DNA of 64,000 nucleotides from Numida meleagris (lineage: Eukaryota; Chordata; Aves; Galliformes; Numididae): contig NC_034438.1 of NCBI RefSeq assembly GCF_002078875.1, positions 68,159,484 through 68,223,483 on the forward strand. Direction: 5' to 3'. This document shows, in pieces, positions 35,803 through 49,131 of this stretch. Numbering within the stretch: position 1 is the first letter of the stretch; every line of letters starts with the position of its first letter. The position numbers were made by a program, and so were the translations under genes. The notes beneath the pieces were generated by a model. That model was not told the DNA's origin, made no database searches, and saw only the letters and a list, made by a program, of their open reading frames with translations.

Positions 35803-36211
35803 ACTGAAGTTACAAACCAGAACTAAGTAAATTCAAACCATTTTCCAAATTGTGCACAAAAGAAGCAACTATTCTGTAAGATTTCATATCATCCTGGTCA
35901 ACAATTTCAACACTTCTCAAGCTTTCAAGACCAAGGTGAATTATTATCTGGTTTATTAAAAATTTTCTTAGTTTGGTCATTTGAAGTAATGGCCACATAT
36001 TGTTGTGCATTTGGTGTCTTTTATTTGTATGCTCTCCATTATGTTCCTTTGGATAGTGTAAACCAAACCTCTGGAAGGAGTGGGAGGCAGTGAAACTGCT
36101 TTGGGGGAAAGCTGTTCAGATCTCAGGGTATGGCAAACAGAAGAATTCCAGTCTGAAGATGTGGAACTGAAGGTTGTTCAGAGACAGAGACTAAAGTGAA
36201 GAGCAGAATGT

Positions 36212-36241
36212 AAAAAAAAACAAAAACAAAAACAAAAAAAC
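36212..36241. repeat. A-rich (AAAAAC)n simple repeat
   Basis: Runs of five to nine A are separated by single C over 30 bp. This is plain simple sequence with no sign of being a retroposon tail. Confidence 0.9.
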
Positions 36242-37021
36242 AGGTCTCCAACAGGTAGGGAAATAATTGCTTTTAGGGACTGAATACTCAGTAATTCAGA
36301 AAATGATAACTTAAACAGAAGCAAGGATTCACAAATGCAAATGCTGTCATCTAACCTAGCATTTCTTCAGATCAAAACATACCTAATACTTCACTCATTT
36401 GAATGAAACTCAACTTTCTAAAATTACTTCTTCTTTATGGAGTTTGGCATTGAGAGATCTTAGCAGATCTTCTTCAAGTTCTACAAATCTGGCACTGATC
36501 ATTGCAATTTTATACACCAAATACACTGATTTTTTATTAGAAAGAAATATAGCCTTTTTAAGCTAAAGGTCACCTGTGTGGGTAGCCAGTGAAGAGGGCA
36601 CAAAGAATTCTAAGCATATAAATGCCACTTTTATAATAAAAATTGAAAATCTCTTAATTCTGTATAGAATTTGGATATCACTGCTGTATTTCATACTTCA
36701 GAAGTTTAATATAATCTAGCTTTAATATAATATGTCATCTTCCCTCATGTTTCTTTTGATTCTTTATAGTGATCATAGAACTTGGTTCAAATAATTGAAA
36801 AACATCCCATCTTTCTTCACTCCTCCCTCGTGTCCCAAAGGTAAGGCTATTTAATTTGATGAAGTATTCTTGCAGTTATAAAACATCTCTATTACACCTC
36901 ACAATATCTGATCTATGAACAGACCAAGAAAATTAAAATGTGATTATCTTAGACTCTAAGGACCAAACCTTTGAATTTTGTGAAAACCTGTCTTCTCTCT
37001 CTGTAGATTAGGCTCCTGCAT

Positions 37022-37047
37022 ACAATATATACATATATATATATATG

Positions 37048-37081
<34 letters not shown>

Positions 37082-37082
37082 A
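37022..37082. repeat. Compound (TA)n-(GA)n microsatellite
   Basis: Alternating TA with a few C/G substitutions runs to about 37059 and changes directly to about eleven GA units. An open frame on the minus strand across it is an artefact, giving runs of Ser-Leu and Tyr-Ile. Confidence 0.95.
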
Positions 37083-40000
37083 AATATGGAACATCCAAAG
37101 TTCTGCATGAAATATTTGCAGCATCTTGTCAGGTTTTCCTGCAACTTTGAAGTACAAAAAGATCTTGGCATTTTTAAAAATGAGCTATATTGTATTTCTC
37201 ATAGGGGCTTGGACACTTTTTTTTTTCTTTAAAGGGAAATTACCATCTACTCGGTCTTGTCCTTCCGATAGTCCTTAACAGGCTATCAGAAATTCACATT
37301 GAAATAAACAGGATCTCTAGGGGGTCCAAAACGCTGAGCCAGATTCTGTTAGAATAGCAGGAGACTATCATTACCACTGGCAGAAAAGCTTAAACACTGT
37401 TCTGTTCCTTTGTATGTTAATGAGTGCTGAACATATAGTAGAAATATGTTGTATCCTTTAATCATCAGAAAACATGAGATTAATTCTTTTCTCTCCCAAG
37501 CATAGATTATAGGGGAACGCCTACTACTGACTACTTACAGAGGGGAGTAAATGTTGAAGCACACCAATTATAAGGCTGAAGCAGAAGCTTACAGATATCC
37601 AAAGATGGATATTCACATTTTACTTATTGACTTGAAACAATGCAGCTGTATTTCTATTGCATTTTATTTTTTGTTGAGTTCCGATCTTGGCAAATATGCT
37701 TAACTGAATCCTTCTAATAATTTCCCTACATTAAAAGTACAATTCTGCAGCCCTTGCTCTTGTGGGAAGCAAACAAATAGATTGTCCTTGTGAATTAAGA
37801 TGGGGCAGGACCTCTGCTTCTGACATGACGTACTTTTCTCCCTTCTCATACGTCTGAAATGTAAGCCTGCCTCTCTGATTTGTCTCTGGTATTACACAGT
37901 TAAAGCGTCAGTAATAAACTGGTTTTCATTGGTGAAATTGATGAAGAATAGTAATCAAGCCCCTGGCCTTATTTTCAGGTACTAAATTGAATTTTTCCTC
38001 ATACCAGCTAGAAAGGTTTTGGATGTGCAATGAGCAGATTCAGCATAGAAATTACTGAGGAGGAACAAATATGAAATACCAAGGCATCATTTTTTTTTTA
38101 CTGTAATCATTCCTCAAGGACAGATTATTCTTAAGTTTTAAAATAAAAATACAGTTTGAACACTAGGCAGGAGTAGTGCAGAAAGGAAAGGAGCAAAGCA
38201 GATCTACCAACATTTTCCTGCAGCAGATGAAGTGCAGAACTGACGCAGAGTCTTATATACATCTGGGTGCCTGAGCAATGGAAAGTGAACTGGAGAAGCA
38301 AGGAAAAGCTGATGGACTGTGACACTTCTTCGGTTTATGAATCTACTTCACTGACACTTGACAGTTATTAAAGTTGTCCTCCTGTTTGAGGGAGTCATTT
38401 CCAATTGCCTGTACATGTAAAAGCTTTCAAAAGAAATACAATGCACCACTTCAAGAGTTCCAGAATTTAAAGTTTTTCTTGTTTAAACCTCTACTTCATA
38501 CAAATTTGCCAGACAGAGCAAGAGAACAAGAGCTGAGTTGCTCTGGCACTTTCTATTAAAGTATCTCTCCTGACTTTTTATTATGCTCCAGATGTTACAT
38601 CTTTACATAATGACACTGGAAAACTGGCATAACTTGGTTTTCACATTTCACATTAGGCGATGTATTTATTTTTCCTTCTAAAGCACGTGCCTCATTTCAC
38701 AACTTTTGTTGACAATGCAAAGACAAAGATGTCTATCCAAAGTCAGCTGTGAGGCAACACAGAAATAAAGCAAGAGGATTGACCTGAACAAGAAAATTAC
38801 AGATATAGATCTGGAAAATCTGGAAGAACAGAATACACAGGCCAGATGACACGTCAGATAAATTGAATTTTTTTGGTATTGAAGAAAACTCACTCAAGAA
38901 ATATGTTTGTCTTTTTCCTATCAACCCATCCTCTCACATGAACTTCTCATATGCTAAGGTTCAGCTCCAAGAGAAACTTAAATGCCAGACTAGATGCAAA
39001 GTGTGACATCTAGATGATGCCACGGTGTACTGGCTGGAATAGGGAAAAAAATTCAGGTGATGCTTCTCCCAACCTGGATTTGTTCTGCAGGCTCCCACAC
39101 AGATTCTCTTGACTTTAAAGACTTAAATACAGCAGCAGTTTCCACTATTCAGAATTGCATTAACTTAGTTTATGAACTAAATTGTTGATGTCTGTTTGTG
39201 CCTCCTGCTAGCCTAGAAAATGGAATGCTACAGGTCCTCCACATTTTTTTTAAATATCAAATAGCTAAACAGTGCAAATTTAACATACACCAGAAGGAAA
39301 ACAATAACAACAAAAAGAAATAAAAAATCCCTAAAAAACAGCTTCTTTAACATCTCTCTATTATTGCAGCAGTGATTTGGCCTTCTTCATCTATAGAACA
39401 CTCTGCATTAATCACTCTTGAAAAATACTCTGAGAGCCAAAGATTTTTGGGGGTGCTAAACTTTTAACATCTGCTGCCCTGGCCTCTTTCTTGTGTATAT
39501 GATCAATTGTTCTTGTGAGTCTGTTAATTTGATTTCCACCTTCAAATTCATCAAGATCTCTATTTAGGGAACAGCATGTTGAAAGATACTTTGAAGCACG
39601 TGTTGACAGATCTGTTAAGTAAATGCTAATCATTAGAGCACTTCAGCTAGATTTCACCACCAAGCCAAAGAGAATTTCCAGAGATGGCAACAGAAATAAA
39701 AGTACTTCAAGGAATAATAAAAACCCCACAAAATAATTTAATTATCCTAAAGAATTTCACTTTTCATTTTACAGTAAATAAAATCAGTGGGATATTTCCC
39801 TGACCAAGCATAGGGATCCTTGACCAACTCATTCATCTTGCGCTCTGTTATTATTTAGATGCAAACCTGGACAGCAAAATGTCAGAAGTCTATGTAGAAA
39901 ATACAGGTTTTCATGTGACAGCAGTAGGTCAGGTAAGAGTAACCCAGAAAATAGGAGGTCACAAAGTCAGAGAGTTACCCATGTTTGCATATCTATAGCA

Positions 40001-43000
40001 AAGATGGCTATCAGTGCTTTCCTGAAGGCTAGCAAGAGCGAAAGGACAACAAAACTATGATGCAGTGCTTTCAGATCCATCTGGGTGAAAATCAGATGAT
40101 GTTAGGAAATACATCAGAATGACAGCTCACTCTGTTGATGGTATCCTGTGCAATATCTTGGAGGCTTCAAAGAAAGGAAGAAGATGAATTCTAACCAAAG
40201 TTTTCAGACTATGGAACCAAAGGTCACAGAAGAAAATTAATAAGCAGTGAGAAAAAAATGACGAAGTAAGTGCTTGCACACAAAGGCAAGGTGCCAGAGA
40301 GAAAACACAACACAGTATCAGTATGGGTAAGAGCCCTTTGAATTCCTAAGGTAAACCAGTTGAGACATAAACTTTGGAATTAGTATCTAAAGGGAATTTG
40401 AAACACATTTACATGTCCAAATGATGACCTGGATGTAAACTTTATCAAGTACCTTGAGGTTAACAAGGGTCGTATCACTTTCAAAAACAGCACCAATGCA
40501 ATCAATACAGCCTGTTAAACTATCACTGGAAAGAAAAAGGAGTGGCAAGGGAACGTTAAGCTGTTCAGTAGATTCATGGCAAGTGTGAAATAATGCTGGA
40601 CCACACCTAACTACAGCCAGAGGCAGGGGACTGAAAAGGAAGACAGGAGTACAGTGTCCTCAAAAGAGTATTTGAATTGTGCATACTTCTGTCACATATT
40701 ATCTGCTTTCTTATCACCTCTCTACTTTGATATCACAGAATGTAGTTACATGGAAGCATTAAGTCAAAGGTAAAATGTAGTCTGGGGGGGTATGGAAGAA
40801 ATGTAAATAAGCTATGTGTAAATTAAAGCTTAAAATCTAGTTTTAAAATAAAAACACTACATAACTTTGAAATCATCCATTTAAGCATGCTCTAGGAGAA
40901 ATCACAAGCCTTCATTATAACTGTTTAGATCAGACTATAACACATCATTGTGGTACTAAGGCATTCAAGGAATCCCATTACTTAAAGTATATGTTCTATA
41001 AATATAAACAATTCAAGTGAAAGGGTAAAAAAATGACTCTAGTTGTGCACTGATCTCCACTGCTGTGCCCAGCTGGTTCACAGGAAAATGCAACTATCAC
41101 AAATGCACCATTCTACCTTACAGTTTTGATTGTTTTCACAACTACTTTTTCAAAATATGCCTAAAAATTTAAAATCCTATAGCCCTCTGCAATGTAGATC
41201 CAAAAAGTGCTCAAACAAAACTGCAGTCAAATGCGAGCGCATCAACACATCTGCAGATCTAGCAAAGATAAAATGAAATGTGGGTTTCACCTTGTGATCA
41301 CTGTGAACTGTGTACCTAGAACTTTGCAGATACTTGGAGCTCCTGCACCTGTTTGGAAAGCAAAGCTAGACTGGGCCTGTGTGACTTGATTCCATGTTGA
41401 CAATTTTGAGTCACTTTTTAAATAAGAAAAGCTTCCAAGTAAATTCTCAGTGGCTTCCACTGCTCAAATGTCACCTCTTTGTCAGGCTTTCTACACAAAT
41501 GCTGCAGCCCTCTACCAGACTTCCTCCTACAGGTTATGCAGGCCTGCTTAGCCATCTGTATGCCTCAGAAGGAACAGGACAAGCTCATCCCATGGCTTCA
41601 GGGAAAAAATGAAATCTCACACACACTAGTATGGATCTCTTCTCCAGTTGCAAGAGAGAAATGCATGTTACTACCATCCTACTATCTGTTTGGTAAAACT
41701 TTCACTCGAGCTGGAAGGTGCCGTACCTTCACACTATGAGACATTTGCACACAAGAAAATGAATCAAGGGCATAGATGGATGGCATGGAGGCAGCAGCTC
41801 GCGTGTTCAATTACAGCCTGCTGCAGTGTTCAGTAAGATGGCTCACCTGCTTTGGATCCTTTCTGCCATGCTTCCTAAATGCCAGACAGAAATGTGTTTT
41901 GGAAGAAGGTAATTATTTTCCTTGCAGACAAACAAGCACAGTAAATGACTACTAATATATCATTACTCATAGCTTACTGAGGCTTGCAAAGTTTTGTAAC
42001 CTTATAGCAAGAAATTCAAGCATATAGAATGATTTCATGGTAATTGTGCTAATAAGCACTTAGAAGTATAATGAGTGTGGAGCATGTATGTCAGAAGGTC
42101 TATGCACACATTTTCACCTTTGCTCTATTAGGATTTTCAGGTACACTGAGCATTGGGCAAGAATGTAGCAGGGTTATACAACACGAACTGTCAAAGGAAG
42201 TTCTTTACACAGAGCAGCAAATCCTCAGTTCAGAAGACACTGCATGCAGTAGGATGATAAATTGCCATGTGGGCTGAATACACAAATGTCAACATTATTA
42301 CAGAACTATTTATTAGCTCCCTGGTAGTTAAAATAAAAAGGTATGAGCTGTGGACTAAAGCAGGATTACTTTTTTTAATTCATAAGTTTTGCTTATGAAC
42401 AGGTTTTAATCCTGAATCTTACTATTTTCAAAAACATTTCTGAGTCTAGGCATTTCAAAAATTACTGAGGAGCTTAGAAATAAACTCATGTGATTCAGTA
42501 GAAGTATCTCTACCTCTGAAGTGAAAAAAAAATGCATTATTCATTGAGAAATACGTGAGGCTAAATGCCTGGTGTCTACCAGTTCACGAGTCTGTCCTGG
42601 GATTGAGGTATTTTTTTCTTTTCAATTTGTATCTTAATTTAGGACTAGGTAAATTGTTATTATTTAAGAGTGCAGCAGAGGTGAACATTGGAGAACTAAG
42701 TCCAGTGCACTCATCTAGAGACACATCTTGTAATTCACATTTCCAGGATCAGATGGTTTCCTGCATGCAGTTTACAATTCTCTACATATCTTCGTGGTCT
42801 TATTAATCCTAAGAGTCTAAGGTCAAATCCTAGCTTGTACAGTTCACAGCTTAGAACGGAGAATAAACAAGGATAAGCAAAAGAAGCTGCCCACTGGAGA
42901 GACTGGAAGTTATATATTCAGTGATAGTATACATGGTATATACTACACGAAATTCTGTTTCCTATAGCAGCAAGGTTAAAGCTGAAAAAGACTGCTATAC

Positions 43001-43984
43001 ACTTGTAATTCAGCAAGTAAGACAGAGCAGTGTAAAACCAGGCTGACTATAGATACTTCAATGAATTTACATATATTAGTATAAATCAATTCTGAAATCA
43101 CCGCAGAATGATGTGGATGAAATCTAGGTCAAACTCAGGAGTTTGCCCCAGACATTTCTTTAGTTCAGTCGTATGGAAAACTTTTCAAAAACTAAATTTA
43201 AAGGTAATACTTGAAATTTGCTAAAAACACTTTCAAGTCAGTTAAAAACACTTAATTGAATATCGCTGATGTATCAAACAGATTGATTAGAAATTCAGAC
43301 AACATAACTTTTGCACAGGTTCACAACTCATCAGAGGAATAACTTTCAAAATTAATTTTAAATTATAAATGAACTGCTCAGCATATGAAATATTAGCAGT
43401 TAATATCTTTAAAGCACTACACAGCTTCTAGCAACTGTTATTTAAAAACAGTGGTCTCAAAACCCCACCTGTTTTTCATATCCATTCTTCACGTTACCTA
43501 ATGAACTCAAAATTATTTTATTCTTTTCTTTCTGAGTTGCTTCACTGCTTGTAAAAAATGCTGATTCAGCTGGAGACTGCATGCTGATAAACTCTTTTGT
43601 TTACGAGTGATAATAGAAGGAAGGATCAATATTTCCCAGCTTTGATTATATTTCAAAAGCATCCCTATTTTGATGCAGACTGTCACAATGTCTCTGATTC
43701 TTTGTAGAATCTTGGGTCAAGTGTCAAGTGAGGTGGACCAAGAGACCACAAAACCAAGTCAATAAAAGAGCTACAGAAACCAAACGAGCTTCTGTGGAAA
43801 GCACAGGGTTGTGAGAAGGATGCAAAGATCTCTGGACTATTTCATCTCATTCATCCAACAGCTGTGTATTATCCAAGAGAAGTAGAAAAATAAAACAGAC
43901 ATTATGTGCACTTGTAAGTATTAGAGCACACGACACAACCAATGCTTTAGCATCCTGTAGTACCTACCTCAAAAGTTCAGCCCA

Positions 43985-44350
43985 ACTGGTAACCCTTCAC
44001 CAACTGCCTGTAAGAGCCTCTCACCTCTGTGCATGAAGCAGTCAGGTTCTGCTGCACAGCCAAACTGCTATCTGCCCCAAAGAACTCCTCAGCCCCACCT
44101 GGGGCATCTGCAACACTGCATCAGCTGACCCAACACCTCCGAGCACCAAGCTCCCTTGGGTCCTTGGCTGTGGAGCCAGCTCTCCCCAGGTCTGCCATTA
44201 CCTTCTAGACTTCCCGCCCAAACAGTCCAGTTGCTGTCCCCGTGGGACAAAGAAGTTTCTCTGAGTGCTGCATGCTGTGCAGCCCTGTGCCAACTAGCAG
44301 GAGGAGCCTAACTGCCTGACTTTGTTTATAAGCAATCCACCAGCCACCCC
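43985..44350. other. GC-richer patch of unknown origin
   Basis: This segment of about 360 bp is visibly richer in C and G than the surrounding DNA, with few CpG dinucleotides. It includes a GCCCC-acct-GGGGC palindrome at 44092-44105. A 101-codon frame on the minus strand (44205-44510) overlaps its right end but shows no domain. It could be the remnant of an unrecognised transposon, an exon of a non-coding transcript or a conserved element. I cannot tell which. Confidence 0.4.
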
Positions 44351-47300
44351 AGGCTTTGAGGGCTGAACTGAAGACTTCAGCAGAAAAATTAGTAAATACA
44401 GATAGTATCAGCGTGAGTCCAGCAAAACAACATGCAGGTCTCTCTTGGAATGTTAAATGCCAAGTCTTGCAACTAGAATTTTTCATTAATTTGAGCTCAG
44501 TCAGAGCCATTTTAGTAGAAGTGTTATGTCTGAAAGAGGATTCATTGCTTGTGAACTAACTGCTGTCCAGCTGAAAGTGCTGAAAGGGATGCAATTATGC
44601 TTCAGGGAGAAATCATTAAAATCAATTTTTCTTTCAATGTTAGTTAAATTGAGAGGATTGATTTCAGGTACAAAGCTTGGCACAGAGTCTATTTGTTTAT
44701 TTTCCCTCTATAAAAAATGCTATAAGTAGCCACCTAATTTACGCCATAGTCATCTGAATTACAGCATGGAGACACAGAAGCCTTCTTGTTATCACAGCAC
44801 ACAAAATCAAGCTAATTTGAAGGAATATACTTCAGCAGGAATGTTAAATTCTGCAGCAACCTGCTGATTTCAGTTTTCCTTGTATTAAAAAGCAGGTGTG
44901 TGGAGCTTATAGTATTTCCTCCTGACCTCTACAAAAATTTCAAAACAACAGTTCACAAAGTATCTCTAATGTGGAGAAACTATTTAACTTCTGTAGTTAT
45001 GAAGCATCTAATATGTAGATATTTCTTATCTAGAAACATTTTCTAGGTACAAATCTTTCCAGAAACATTTCTGGTTGTTTTTCAGTTTTCAATTATTCTT
45101 TACATTCAGTACAGTAGTCATGAAAAAATAGCTGACTTACTTTCAGAAGGTAAGTATGTCCCACTTATTAAGAAGGGAGGCTAAGACATAACAGTCAGGG
45201 TGCAGTTGTTCACTCTACTACCGGTATCTTGATGACACTAAGGCTTTTAACTGTCACTAAAATCACTGTTACCTTAAGCAGTGATCTAGATCTGGTTTTC
45301 TGCTTCGTTTGCAGATTCCCAGGGATGAAATGAGGGTAACAGAAGTTTAGTACCTCATGAGAGCGTTGTGATGGTATGGAAAATAAGAAGCACTCAGTTA
45401 CAAATGGCATTTCAATGCCTTCATTCGTTTGCACCATCACTTTATTGAATCACCATAACAGTTCTTTTAATTCAGCCATACAGACCACAAGGAAGTGAAG
45501 AAAGAAAACAAAACTAAGAATGAAAAGAAATTCAGATGGACGGAAATAAAATGCAATTATTTACCCTTTCTATCGCTGAGTATTTTATACTGTTCAACGT
45601 TTTTACATGGTAAATTCCTGAGTTCTTTCAGCTGGAATTTTATTCCACTAATGGATATATAATCAGGTATGTACACTGTTTTCTAATTAATATACAGAAG
45701 TTTCAGCATTCTTACTATATGGATTCATCATTAACCTCACGTTTCTATAAATGTTCTTTGTTAAGAATAAAGTGACAAGTTTGTTTCTATGTCACTGCTT
45801 ATAAATTTATGTCCCAATTTCTCTCCTTTATCTTAATATCATGCTTCCCAATCTCAGGACATCCCTTTGGTCATGAATAATGGAGAAATGAATAAGGAGA
45901 GGTCAGATACAGGTGTAATAAGCATAGAAAAAGGTTTCAGAAATCAAACAACAGTTGCGTTGAGCAAAAAGAACAGAAAAAATACATGTAAAGAACATTG
46001 AGGACAGATGTCCTGGGTATTTAAAAAATCAGAGTGAAGGGAAACAAAGAAAAAAGAATAAGTTGGTGAAATGTTAAATACTTGAAGCACAAATACTCAA
46101 GGCTGAATATATGAATCTGACATTATGTTCTTCACTGCATGCAAGGTGAATGTGGTAGATCAGAGGCTTAGAGGTCCAATGAAGAACACAGAAATAAGTT
46201 TAAAGACTATTTAAATAAATGGAATTTTCAGTTGTGTGTGACAGAGCACTAAATGACATTGAAGCTTCTGCAAGCATGTGGCATTTGACTCTTCAGAGAG
46301 TTTTGCTGCAGCTGCTCCTTTACATATAACTCATTTAGTGCAATATTCATGTCTTATGTGATGCAGAACGAACAGTATTCTGTGGCTACAAAATATTTTA
46401 TTTGTCATACTTCACCTTGTTTATATGTGATACCATATGATAGAAGAAAAGCTCAGTGAATTTCCCACAGCAAATCTGAAGGTTCATTTCAGGGAATTAC
46501 AATACAGTTGCTTAGTTTATTAGATTCTGAAAATGATGAAGAAAGTAAAAGGAAGTTTTCTTGTTTAGTTTCTCTTACAGCCAGTGTTTCTCTACAGTGA
46601 TATGAGTAAAGTGAATCTCTATATTCAGGCATAACTTAACTTGCATGGCTGGTGAGAGAGAATTCATTTTTTTTGTGACTGCTCCATAAAAAATTCTATA
46701 ATTTTTTTTTGAATATTAAGTATTTTATATACATATATATAAATAAACATTTATGCTCGCACACAAGAATATATGTAGTTCATGCTTCAACTCTCTTTTA
46801 CTTTATTTTGAATTACAATGGTGTGTGCTGAAACATTTCTGAGACATTTATAGTCCTACTCTTATCCTATACTCAGTCATACTTGGGGCTTCTTTGAGTC
46901 TTTTCTCACAAGCTAACTCTTCTAATATATATGTTAGTATTTCCCTCTCTCATCTTGACACAACCATATCCTTTTTCTCAAGCTCCTTCCTAGATGAGCA
47001 ACTACAGAGAAATACCATTGAATTTGCAGATGAGTAAGATTCCATTTTGTTGAAGCTGTAAAGATTGAAAGAGGTCAGGCTGAGCATGCTATAAGTGTTC
47101 ATGCAAAGAAATAACATCATTATGTTGCAGGTCTGTAAAAGCAATCTTTTATTACCACTTTAGCATGAGGGATTCCAAGCTTCAGAGTCTAGAAAGTTAG
47201 TAGGCTTCTAATTATGTCCTATGAGAAGAAATCCTTTTACTATTTATTATTATGTCTCTTCACCCTAGAGTTTCTCTGAACAAATAGTTTCTTTGGTAAT

Positions 47301-48730
47301 ATGGTGCAGTGTACTGCTTACGAGCATACAAGAAAAAGTGCAAAACCAAAACACTTGCATGAACTTTGAGCTTTTGAATCCTTCAAGTCATCAGTTTGTA
47401 AAACTATACTGAGATGTGCTTAAGATATTTTATCCTACTATATAGCATTGTGCACCCTATCAAAAAGATAGACTAACAGCCACACATAAGCAAGCAACAA
47501 TTCCTGTGCATTATTTTACAGACATTACTTTGTTGAAAGCTCCCACCAGGAAAGTGCAGAAGAAACAAATGGAAACAAGCAGATCTAAACCTGGTAGAAG
47601 GGACCCTGCATCCCTTTCACTTATCACAAAACTGAAGGCCATGTATAATTCTACTCACTTGACTCGTAAGAGAAACTGAAGCACGCTCTCTTGCTCACAA
47701 GCATTTTCTTCTTTTCCTATCAGAGACATCTATCTCTAGCCATCCTTGCAGATTCCGAGGAGGGCCTCTGTCAGGGGAATTACCCACAGAGGGTGCCCCT
47801 GTTTGATGAAATTGAGATTTGCTCAATTAACAGAGGACCAACCAAATACATTCTTTGTTCATAGTAGAATTCCTATTTTATCAGTTTTCATGCTTCTGTA
47901 TTTGATTTTCTGTCAGAGTATATTTTGAATTAACAAATACCATGATCTCTGTGTGCATTTGAGTGAGAGATCTTAGCCCATGCACTTGTTACTCTCAACC
48001 CCAGAGATTCCAAAAGTGTATGAACCATTTGAATTAATTTCCCCAAACCAGTTTCACTTTCTCATCCTCTCTGAGTGTATACGTGGCTCTTAGTCACACA
48101 GAGAACCCTATATGTAGCACTTTGTTAAAATATTACAGACAGATATTACCATTATAAAATCCAGTAAGGCTGAATCTAAAATGGGATGCCATGCCTAGCC
48201 CTCCTATTTCAGATCCTTTCAAAATTAATGGTGCAGTTTATATGTTTTAGGTGCTGGATCATTACCCTGTGTGGGTGGTAATGCTACAGGCCTCTCAACA
48301 GAAAAAGTAAACTATATTGTAAGTGGTAACAGAGCAATTCATTTTCTTTCAGTGGATATGTTACAACTATTTGCTTAGGCTTCATAACGTTACCAGTGAG
48401 CCAGATGTTTTTATGATTAGACCAGAAAGCAGATGGAACAGACAAAGAACTGTTAAAATATGATGTATATGAAGACTTGTATAACAGTCTTCATTTCAGA
48501 CTTGTACAGCAACTTTCTGTAAAACACTTTTATGTTTTACACTAATACATAATATATTTAATTAGCAGATATTCTTGAAAACATATATTCTTAAACATAT
48601 ACTTGCAACAGAAGGATAGGAAATCGACATTTTATTTTGCAGAACAGGAACATGCTAAGTGACTTTCTTCAGATAAGACATCAACAGCATCTGGATATCA
48701 GAAATCCCCATAGCCAGACAGTGGGACCAT
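44351..48730. other. AT-rich intergenic DNA, no gene seen
   Basis: I see no exon, RNA gene or interspersed repeat. Short TATATACATATATA runs occur around 46727-46745. Open frames are short and random-looking. Confidence 0.5.
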
Positions 48731-48871
48731 GGCCCAAGGAGGTGATAAAACCTTCCTTGGAGGGTTTCTAGCACCTGTGGGATAAAGCCCTGGGCAACCA
48801 GGTCTGACCCCAGGGATGAGCCTGCTCCAGCAGGAGTCAGACTGAAGATCTCTCCACGTCCCTGATGGCCC
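48731..48871 (+). mobile_element. CR1 LINE 3' fragment
   Basis: The segment contains 'cccaaggaggtgataaaacc', 'ttccttggagggtttctagc', 'gccctgggcaaccaggtctg' and 'gagcctgctccagcaggagt'. This is the end of CR1 ORF2 (LPKE..PSLEGF..ALGNQV, stop) and the start of its 3' UTR, plus orientation. It stops after a degraded 'gatctctccacgtccct' block with no octamer tail. It is fairly old. Confidence 0.8.
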
Positions 48872-49084
48872 AAGTTGTCCTCCAGTGCTATTGTTCTTAA
48901 GCCACAATGCTGTGTTTCCATTTCAAGTATGAGGACATGCTTAAGTTAACATGACTACTGCACTGAATTAAGTATCTGTAAGCACTTATTCACATATCAA
49001 GAGGACAATACCATACAATTTTAAACAGAATCAGATAGCTAGCTATATACTCTCGCAACACAGAAAGCCAGCCTGGGCTGCACC
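48872..49084. other. Spacer between two CR1 fragments
   Basis: This AT-rich DNA separates a tail-less CR1 body from an isolated CR1 tail. I see nothing else in it. Confidence 0.5.
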
Positions 49085-49131
49085 AAGAGGGGTGGTCCCT
49101 TCCAATTCAAATAATTCCATGATTCTATGAT
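49085..49131 (+). mobile_element. CR1 LINE 3' tail
   Basis: 'ggtggtcccttccaattcaa', 'ataattccatg' and 'attctatga' form a plus-strand CR1 3' end with two octamer-like units. The fragment just upstream already reaches the equivalent 'gtccct' position. This is therefore probably a separate, very short insertion rather than the tail of that copy. Confidence 0.8.

Larger units (their letters stand above)
35808..43984. other. AT-rich intergenic DNA, no gene seen
   Basis: This is about 8 kb without a recognisable gene or interspersed repeat. Simple sequence includes AAAAAC-type repeats (36212-36241) and a TA/GA compound microsatellite (37022-37082). Open frames are 60-86 codons and random-looking. 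Confidence 0.5.

Noticed and set aside
36956..37171. Open frame with Ser-Leu and Tyr-Ile repeats
   Set aside because: It is a translation of the TA/GA microsatellite, not a gene.
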